From: Streptomyces cupreus
GTDB lineage: Bacteria > Actinomycetota > Actinomycetes > Streptomycetales > Streptomycetaceae
Length of the DNA: 35,604 nucleotides
Direction of reading: 5' to 3'
Assembly (NCBI RefSeq): GCF_014257025.1
Contig: NZ_JACMSF010000069.1
Location: 1 to 35,604, forward strand
A program made the translations under genes and the position numbers. The notes under the pieces were generated by a model. It searched no databases. It saw only the letters and a program-made list of their open reading frames with translations, and was not told the origin of the DNA. Position 1 is the first letter of the stretch. The number at the start of each line of letters is the position of its first letter. This document shows positions 31,449 through 35,604 of the stretch, piece by piece.

Positions 31449-32368
31449 GCGACGTGACGATGCCGATCGTCGTCGGCGCGGTCTTCGGTCTGGGTGTCTA
31501 CGCCCTCGTCCGCGCCCTGATGCCGACCAAGCGCAGCGCCATCGCACAGGTCGCGCGGATCGACGCGATGCGGGCGCGGGGTGCGGCGTACGAGTCGGCG
31601 CGCACCACGCAGGACAGGGGCCGGTTCTCCTCGACGCGGGCCGAAGTCGGCCGCCGTGTCGCTGAGTTCTATCTGCAGCAGGGCTGGGAACAGCGCTCGC
31701 TGCGGGCCGACCTCGCGGTGCTGGAGCGGAGCTGGGAGAAGTTCCTGGCGACGAAGGTGCTGCTGGGAGTGGCGGGCCTGTTCTTCGGCCCGTTCCTCTT
31801 CGCGGTCGTCTGGACCCTCGGCTTCGGCAGCAGCCCGATCATCCCGGTCTGGCTGGCCCTGCTCTTCGCGGTCCTCTTCTTCTTCCTCCCCGATGTGGAG
31901 GTACGGCGGGACGCGGCCGAGAAACGGCGCGACCTGCGGCGGGTGATCGGCGCCTACCTGGACCTGGTGTCCATGAGCCTGGCGGGCGGCCGAGGCCTGC
32001 CCGAGGCCCTGATGGCTGCGGCGGAGATCTCGGACGGCTGGGCCAACCAGCGCATCCGCAACGCCCTCGCCGACGCCCGGATCACCGGTGTCAGCCAGTG
32101 GCAGGCGCTGGGTTCGCTCGGCGAGGAGCTGGGGGTCGAGGAGCTGAAGGACCTCTCCGCCTCCCTGGCCCTGGTCGCCGACGACGGCGCGAAGGTCCGA
32201 GAGTCCCTCGCCTCCCGCGCCGAGACCATGCGGCACCGTGAACTCGCCGAGATCGAGGGCAGCGCGGGGGAGAAGTCCCAGTCGATGCTCGTGGCGCAGC
32301 TGCTGCTGTGCGCCGGCTTCCTGGTGTTCCTGATCTATCCGGCCGCTATGCGTGTGTTCCAGGTCTGA
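31445..32368 (+). CDS. tadC: TadC-like inner-membrane platform protein
   Basis: This is a 307-residue GspF-type platform protein with membrane segments near residues 4-22, 100-145 (two helices) and 285-305. The cytoplasmic helical domain lies near 150-280 and contains SMSLAGGRGLPEALMAAAEIS, which is typical of TadC. The GTG at 31445 overlaps the tadB stop by 4 bases; the frame is open further upstream only as an overlap with tadB. A 32-base gap and a strong ribosome site follow before the pilin gene. Confidence 0.92.
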   Translation: MSDVTMPIVVGAVFGLGVYALVRALMPTKRSAIAQVARIDAMRARGAAYESARTTQDRGRFSSTRAEVGRRVAEFYLQQGWEQRSLRADLAVLERSWEKFLATKVLLGVAGLFFGPFLFAVVWTLGFGSSPIIPVWLALLFAVLFFFLPDVEVRRDAAEKRRDLRRVIGAYLDLVSMSLAGGRGLPEALMAAAEISDGWANQRIRNALADARITGVSQWQALGSLGEELGVEELKDLSASLALVADDGAKVRESLASRAETMRHRELAEIEGSAGEKSQSMLVAQLLLCAGFLVFLIYPAAMRVFQV

Positions 32369-32400
32369 CGCCGACCAACCCTCTGAAAGGACAACTGACC

Positions 32401-32652
32401 ATGACCGAACGGAACTTCCGCACCGGGATCCCGGCGGTGGACTTCCTCGTCACCTTCCTCCAGGGCCGTGTGCAGCGCGCCCGCTCCGGCGAACTGGACC
32501 GCGGTGCCTCCGCGGTCGAGTGGGTCATCATCTCCGCGGTCGTCGTGGCGATCGTCGGCGTGGTCGCCGCGATCATCAACCGTGCGCTGGAGGGTGGCGC
32601 CGAGAAGGTCGAGAACTGCATCAACGGGGCCAACCAGAGCGGCACCTGCTGA
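32401..32652 (+). CDS. Flp-type prepilin
   Basis: This is an 83-residue type IVb prepilin. The basic leader ends at G35, and the mature part starts ASAVEW with Glu at +5, followed by a hydrophobic helix (about 41-59) and a short charged tail with two Cys (ENCINGANQSGTC). This is the major pilin of the Tad/Flp pilus, cleaved by a prepilin peptidase not present in the window. GAAAGGA before the ATG at 32401 is the strongest ribosome site of the operon, as expected for the major subunit. Confidence 0.9.
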   Translation: MTERNFRTGIPAVDFLVTFLQGRVQRARSGELDRGASAVEWVIISAVVVAIVGVVAAIINRALEGGAEKVENCINGANQSGTC

Positions 32653-32666
32653 GAACGGGTACGGGG

Positions 32667-33116
32667 GTGCAGCGACGTATGCGGGCATGGGTACGCCGTC
32701 GACGGGAGGAAGTCTCGGCGCGCGGCGACTCGGGCATGACCGCGATCGAGTTCGTGCTGCTGACTCCCGTCCTGTTCTTCATGATCTTCGCCACCGTGCA
32801 GTTCGCGCTGTACTTCTTCGCCGACCACGTGGCCCAGGCGGCGGCCCAGGCCGGCGCCCGCAAGGCCCGTGCGACGGCGGACGCACAGCCGGGCGGCTGG
32901 CGGGGCGAGGCCCGTACGGTCGTCAACAGCTACATCGACCAGTTGGGCCCGGCGCTGGTGCTGTCGCCGGATGTGAAGATGCTCCAGCCGGAGCAGAACA
33001 CGGTGGGCGTGGAGATCACGGCGAAGGTGCCGTCGGTGTTCCCGGGGCTGGACTTCACGGTGCACGCGCAGTCGGCGGGGCCGGTGGAGCGGTTTGTGCC
33101 GGAGGGGGAGAACTGA
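32667..33116 (+). CDS. TadE-like pseudopilin
   Basis: The 149-residue protein has a basic leader, a cleavage site SG|MTAIEF with Glu at +5 (E28), a membrane helix (about 27-50), and a small globular extracellular part. GTG at 32667 was chosen; the ATG at 32679 is an alternative. TadE proteins are minor pilins of the Tad system. The TGA overlaps the ATG of the next gene. Confidence 0.82.
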   Translation: MQRRMRAWVRRRREEVSARGDSGMTAIEFVLLTPVLFFMIFATVQFALYFFADHVAQAAAQAGARKARATADAQPGGWRGEARTVVNSYIDQLGPALVLSPDVKMLQPEQNTVGVEITAKVPSVFPGLDFTVHAQSAGPVERFVPEGEN

Positions 33117-33526
33117 TGCGGTCCCTTCGGGAGGACCGGGGCCTGTCCACCATTGAGGTCGTGATCCTCGCCCCGGTGATGATGCTGTTCATCCTGGTGC
33201 TGGTGGCCTTCGGGCAACTGGTGGACGGCCGAGGCGCATTGGACGGCGCCGCGCGCGACGCGGCCCGCGCGGGCTCGATCCAGAAGGATCACGGCACGGC
33301 GATGGCCGAGGCCCGCAAGGCGGCGGAGGCCAACCTGGCGGACGTGTGCTCGGGCCCGGTGACGGTGACGCAGACGAGCGCCGGCTTCGACCCGGAGGTG
33401 GACCCGCTGTTCTCGGTGCAGGTCAGCTGCAAGGTGAGGGGCCTGGCGATGCTGGGCCTGGACATCGATCCGACGATGGACGCGACGTTCAGCTCACCGC
33501 TGGACCCGTTCAGGAGGTCGGCGTGA
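33116..33526 (+). CDS. TadE-like pseudopilin
   Basis: A 136-residue minor pilin with a very short leader (MRSLREDRG), then LSTIEVVILAP with Glu at +5 (E14). The membrane helix (about 10-35) is followed by an extracellular region with two Cys (ADVCSGP and VQVSCKV) that may be disulphide-linked. The ATG at 33116-33118 overlaps the stop before it. It is related to the preceding TadE-like gene by layout. Confidence 0.82.
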   Translation: MRSLREDRGLSTIEVVILAPVMMLFILVLVAFGQLVDGRGALDGAARDAARAGSIQKDHGTAMAEARKAAEANLADVCSGPVTVTQTSAGFDPEVDPLFSVQVSCKVRGLAMLGLDIDPTMDATFSSPLDPFRRSA

Positions 33527-33972
33527 GACGGTGGCTTTCGCAGGTCCGCGCGGGGATGGACGACCGGGGCTCGGGCGCGGGCGCGGTGATCATCTTTGCG
33601 CTGGTGTTCCTGTCTCTCTCGGCGTTCGTCATCGACGGAGGCATGTCGATCTCGAAGCGCGAACGGGCGGCCGACATAGCGGAACAGGCGGCCCGTTACG
33701 CGGCCCAGGACATCGACCGCGAGGCCCTCTACGACAACGAGGGCGGCCCCGCGCCGATCAACTACGAGAACTGCGACGCCCGGGTCAAGGCCTTCGCCCG
33801 CGAGATGGACATGTCCGGCGCGGACATCGCGGCGACGCACTGCGTGGCGGCGGACGCGGACCAGGTCCAGGTCGAGGTCCAGCTGACGTACTCCCCGGTC
33901 TTCACGGGGATGTTCTACGGCGGGGATGTGATCGTGCGGGGCGAGGCGGTGGCGGAGAACGAGGTCGGCTGA
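33523..33972 (+). CDS. TadG-like pilus-associated protein
   Basis: The 149-residue protein has a short basic leader, DDRGSGAGAVIIF, a membrane helix (about 20-38), and an extracellular domain with Cys in ENCDARV and THCVAAD. It lacks Glu at +5, so it may not be processed like the pilins. It resembles the TadE/TadG-type protein at the end of actinobacterial Tad operons (Rv3655-like). AGGAGG lies 6 bases before the GTG at 33523, which overlaps the previous stop (GTGA). It is the last gene of the Tad operon. Confidence 0.8.
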   Translation: MRRWLSQVRAGMDDRGSGAGAVIIFALVFLSLSAFVIDGGMSISKRERAADIAEQAARYAAQDIDREALYDNEGGPAPINYENCDARVKAFAREMDMSGADIAATHCVAADADQVQVEVQLTYSPVFTGMFYGGDVIVRGEAVAENEVG

Positions 33973-33990
33973 CCTGGGTGTTCCGGACGT

Positions 33991-34236
33991 TCAGGCGAAG
34001 TACCGGGTGATGACCAGGGGTGGCCGCCCCTCCCGCTTCCGCTGTCCGAGCAGGTGGGCGGAGAGGGTCGGGAAGCCGGGGTAGGGCCCGACGGGACGGC
34101 CGTGGGCGTCGCAGGGCAGGACGGTCCGCGCCTCCTCGTTCAGGACGACGTACACCTCGTGGGTGCCGTCGACTTCACCGCGGTAGAGGAGGGAGTCGGT
34201 GAGCGAGGGGATGAGCGAGAGCCGAAAGAAGTACAC
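33991..34236 (-). CDS. small protein of unknown function, downstream of a WXG-like gene
   Basis: The 81-residue protein from the GTG at 34234-34236 has a strand-rich N-terminus (VYFFRLSLIPSL) and a charged C-terminus (LGQRKREGRPPLVITRYF). No signal peptide, membrane helix or known domain is visible. It lies 9 bases after the WXG-like gene on the same strand, so they are probably co-transcribed, and it converges on the Tad operon. A role with the WXG-like protein is suggested by position only. Confidence 0.6.
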   Translation of the reverse strand: MYFFRLSLIPSLTDSLLYRGEVDGTHEVYVVLNEEARTVLPCDAHGRPVGPYPGFPTLSAHLLGQRKREGRPPLVITRYFA

Positions 34237-34245
34237 GACCGGTCC

Positions 34246-34593
34246 TCAGCCTTTCTCCTGGCCGTCCCCCTTCTTCCCCCGCTTGTCCTCGGTCTTCATG
34301 GCGTCGTTGACCTGCTTCGCCAGCTCGTCGTCGAGCTTCGTGAACTCGCGGACCACCGCGTCGGACATGCCGGCGAGGGCGTCGAGCTGCTGGGAGATGT
34401 CCTCGCGGCCGTCCTCCCAGTTGGACTCGAAGTCGCCGAGGGCGTCGTTGACGGTGCCGTCGCCGATGTCGTCCGCGTAGGCCTCGAACATCTTCTTGGT
34501 GTGGTTCATCCGGGTCTTGATGGACCGCAGCCGCCGCCCGTAGTCCTCAAGCTCCGTCAGCGGAAGCGAGAGGTCGCTCTTGCCCTTGCCCAT
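34246..34593 (-). CDS. WXG100-like secreted protein with D-D-E-L-A-K motif
   Basis: The 115-residue helical hairpin protein is the third WXG-like candidate. Around the turn it reads IGDGTVND, without Trp-x-Gly. Helix 2 contains DFESNWEDGR, close to DFVDNWDDYR of the WXG100 at 18154. The C-terminal part carries LDDELAK and a hydrophilic tail rich in Lys, Gly and Glu. The ATG at 34591-34593 has GGGGGAC upstream. It is divergent from a member of the T7SS-associated paralogous family, the same pairing as at 13817-14856. Confidence 0.8.
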   Translation of the reverse strand: MGKGKSDLSLPLTELEDYGRRLRSIKTRMNHTKKMFEAYADDIGDGTVNDALGDFESNWEDGREDISQQLDALAGMSDAVVREFTKLDDELAKQVNDAMKTEDKRGKKGDGQEKG

Positions 34594-34665
34594 GTGTTAG
34601 TCCCCCGACCGGTACTCGTAGGCTGATCGGCACCGTACATCGGACGAAGGGGGAAGGTCGACGTC

Positions 34666-35313
34666 ATGGCCCGCTACATGGAGGCGCTCACCATCGAGCG
34701 CGGCGGTTTCCGGATCAAGGTCCCCGAGTCCTGGTGGGAGTTCGACGTCCGCCCCGAGTCCAGGGACGACTCGATCCGCCGCATGGTGAACGAACGGGTC
34801 GCCGGCAACCAGGAGCTGGCGAAGTACCGGGAGGCGTACACGGAGTTCCTCCGGAAAGCCGCCGCCGACGCCTGGAAGTCCGGCGCCCTGTACTGCGGCT
34901 GCATGGCGGAGAGCTTCGGCGGCGACACCCCGATCACGGGCTCGGTGACGGTGTCGTTGGTCGGGGGCCGCTCGCAGTCGGGCGAGCCCCTGTCGACGGA
35001 TCCGTCGGTCATGGCGAGCCAACTCGCCGTCAAGGAAGCCAAGAAGGAGGGCGACTCCTGGCGCAAGGTGACGACGGTCGACATCCCCGGCGTGGGCCCG
35101 GCGGCCCGGACGTACGGCATCGAGGACATCGCGGTACCGGACGACGCCCTGAAGCGCACGATCCGGGCGGTACTGATGCAGACGTTCATCCCGGTGCCGG
35201 GGCAGGAGGGGAAGGTCGCGCTGGTGGCGGGGAGCAGCCAGGTGCTGGATCTGGCGGACTCGTTCTTCGACATCTTCGACGCGATCACCTCGACGTTCCG
35301 CTTTGCGGATTAG
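34666..35313 (+). CDS. T7SS-associated protein of unknown function (local paralogous family)
   Basis: This 215-residue soluble protein is a clear relative of the 210-residue gene at 15752. It has the VPESWWEFDV start, Arg-rich helices, a GALYCGCM segment, PVPGQEG and a closing FDAITSTFRF. No signal peptide or membrane helix is visible. The ATG at 34666 has GGGGGAAGG upstream. It is divergent from the WXG-like gene at 34593 with 72 bases between, so it may bind or regulate that substrate. Its function is unknown. Confidence 0.75.
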   Translation: MARYMEALTIERGGFRIKVPESWWEFDVRPESRDDSIRRMVNERVAGNQELAKYREAYTEFLRKAAADAWKSGALYCGCMAESFGGDTPITGSVTVSLVGGRSQSGEPLSTDPSVMASQLAVKEAKKEGDSWRKVTTVDIPGVGPAARTYGIEDIAVPDDALKRTIRAVLMQTFIPVPGQEGKVALVAGSSQVLDLADSFFDIFDAITSTFRFAD

Positions 35314-35315
35314 GC

Positions 35316-35604
35316 GTGGATGCGCTGAGGGAACTGCGGTCGTGGTACGAGCGGCTGCGGCTGGAGCCGGGACTCACGGTCACCTGGCGCGGCCCGGAGC
35401 CCGATCGAGCGAAGCCCGGCGCGAGCCTTCGCGCTGAAGGCGCCTCACGCATGGCCGAGTTGACCGCCTGGGAGTCCGGCGAGGCGCAACTCCTGCTGGG
35501 GGACGCGAGGAGCGGAGAGGCCACCGACGAGGCGTTGCGGCTCACCGACGCCGACGCGCTCGCGCATGCGGTCGGGCGGCTGCGGAAATGGATGTTCACA
35601 TCGC
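35316..35604 (+). CDS. protein of unknown function, cut by the window end
   Basis: The first 96 codons are present, from the GTG at 35316, 2 bases after the stop of the family protein. It reads VDALRELRSWYERLRLEPG at the start, with LTAWESGEAQ later. No domain can be assigned. The close spacing suggests co-transcription with the family gene. The 3' end lies outside the window. Confidence 0.6.
   Translation, partial: MDALRELRSWYERLRLEPGLTVTWRGPEPDRAKPGASLRAEGASRMAELTAWESGEAQLLLGDARSGEATDEALRLTDADALAHAVGRLRKWMFTS

Noticed and set aside
1..35604. CRISPR array, tRNA, rRNA, insertion sequence or integrase
   Set aside because: No regular repeat-spacer pattern, no tRNA-like cloverleaf, no rRNA segment and no transposase or integrase reading frame was seen anywhere in the window.

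Overview
The window is high-GC DNA (third codon positions almost always G or C, many GTG starts, many genes overlapping by 4 bases) and reads as Streptomyces or a very close relative. The order cold-shock gene, mqnA, Ser/Thr kinase, FtsK/EccC-type ATPase resembles, from memory, a region of the Streptomyces core chromosome. No rRNA, tRNA, insertion sequence, phage integrase or CRISPR array was seen.

Layout. 21-1771: DrrAB-like ABC exporter pair. 1863-3617: flavoprotein of the 3-ketosteroid dehydrogenase/fumarate reductase type with a twin-arginine leader. 3625-4296: methyltransferase (minus). 4394-5684: AzlC/AzlD exporter pair (azlC internally shortened) divergent from an XRE-cupin regulator, with a repeated GTTCG-N6-CGAAC site. 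5710-6184: cold-shock gene with long structured leader and terminator. 6287-7135: mqnA (futalosine menaquinone pathway). 7204-8826: membrane Ser/Thr kinase, convergent with 8830-13473: a 1547-residue EccC/EssC-type translocase with an FHA domain.

13817-20246 is an accessory export region: a WXG100-like gene and a partner gene on the plus strand, then a long minus-strand operon read from 20246 down to 14858 (lipoprotein, Sec-secreted protein, WXG100, 451-aa candidate T7SS effector, 4-TM membrane protein, two members of a paralogous family, a dead fragment of a third). A third WXG-like gene and another family member lie at 34246-35313. No eccB, eccD, eccE or mycP is present, so this looks like an EccC-only, divergent type VII export locus with its own substrates and partner proteins. 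The three WXG-like proteins share a C-terminal D-[DE]-E-L-A-K motif, and the partner family (four genes plus one remnant) has no function I recognise. This is the best candidate here for an undescribed system.

20467-22129: two small conserved ORFs divergent from a short GntR regulator, and a toxin-antitoxin-like pair with tandem GTATAC repeats at its promoter. 22119-27192: two related TPM-like membrane proteins sharing a CxxNPLHG...CxxC C-terminal motif, a lipoprotein and a membrane protein. 27580-33972: one compact Tad/Flp pilus operon (CpaB-like, TadZ-like, TadA ATPase, TadB, TadC, Flp pilin, two TadE-type pseudopilins, a TadG-like protein), without a prepilin peptidase. The window ends inside a gene of unknown function.
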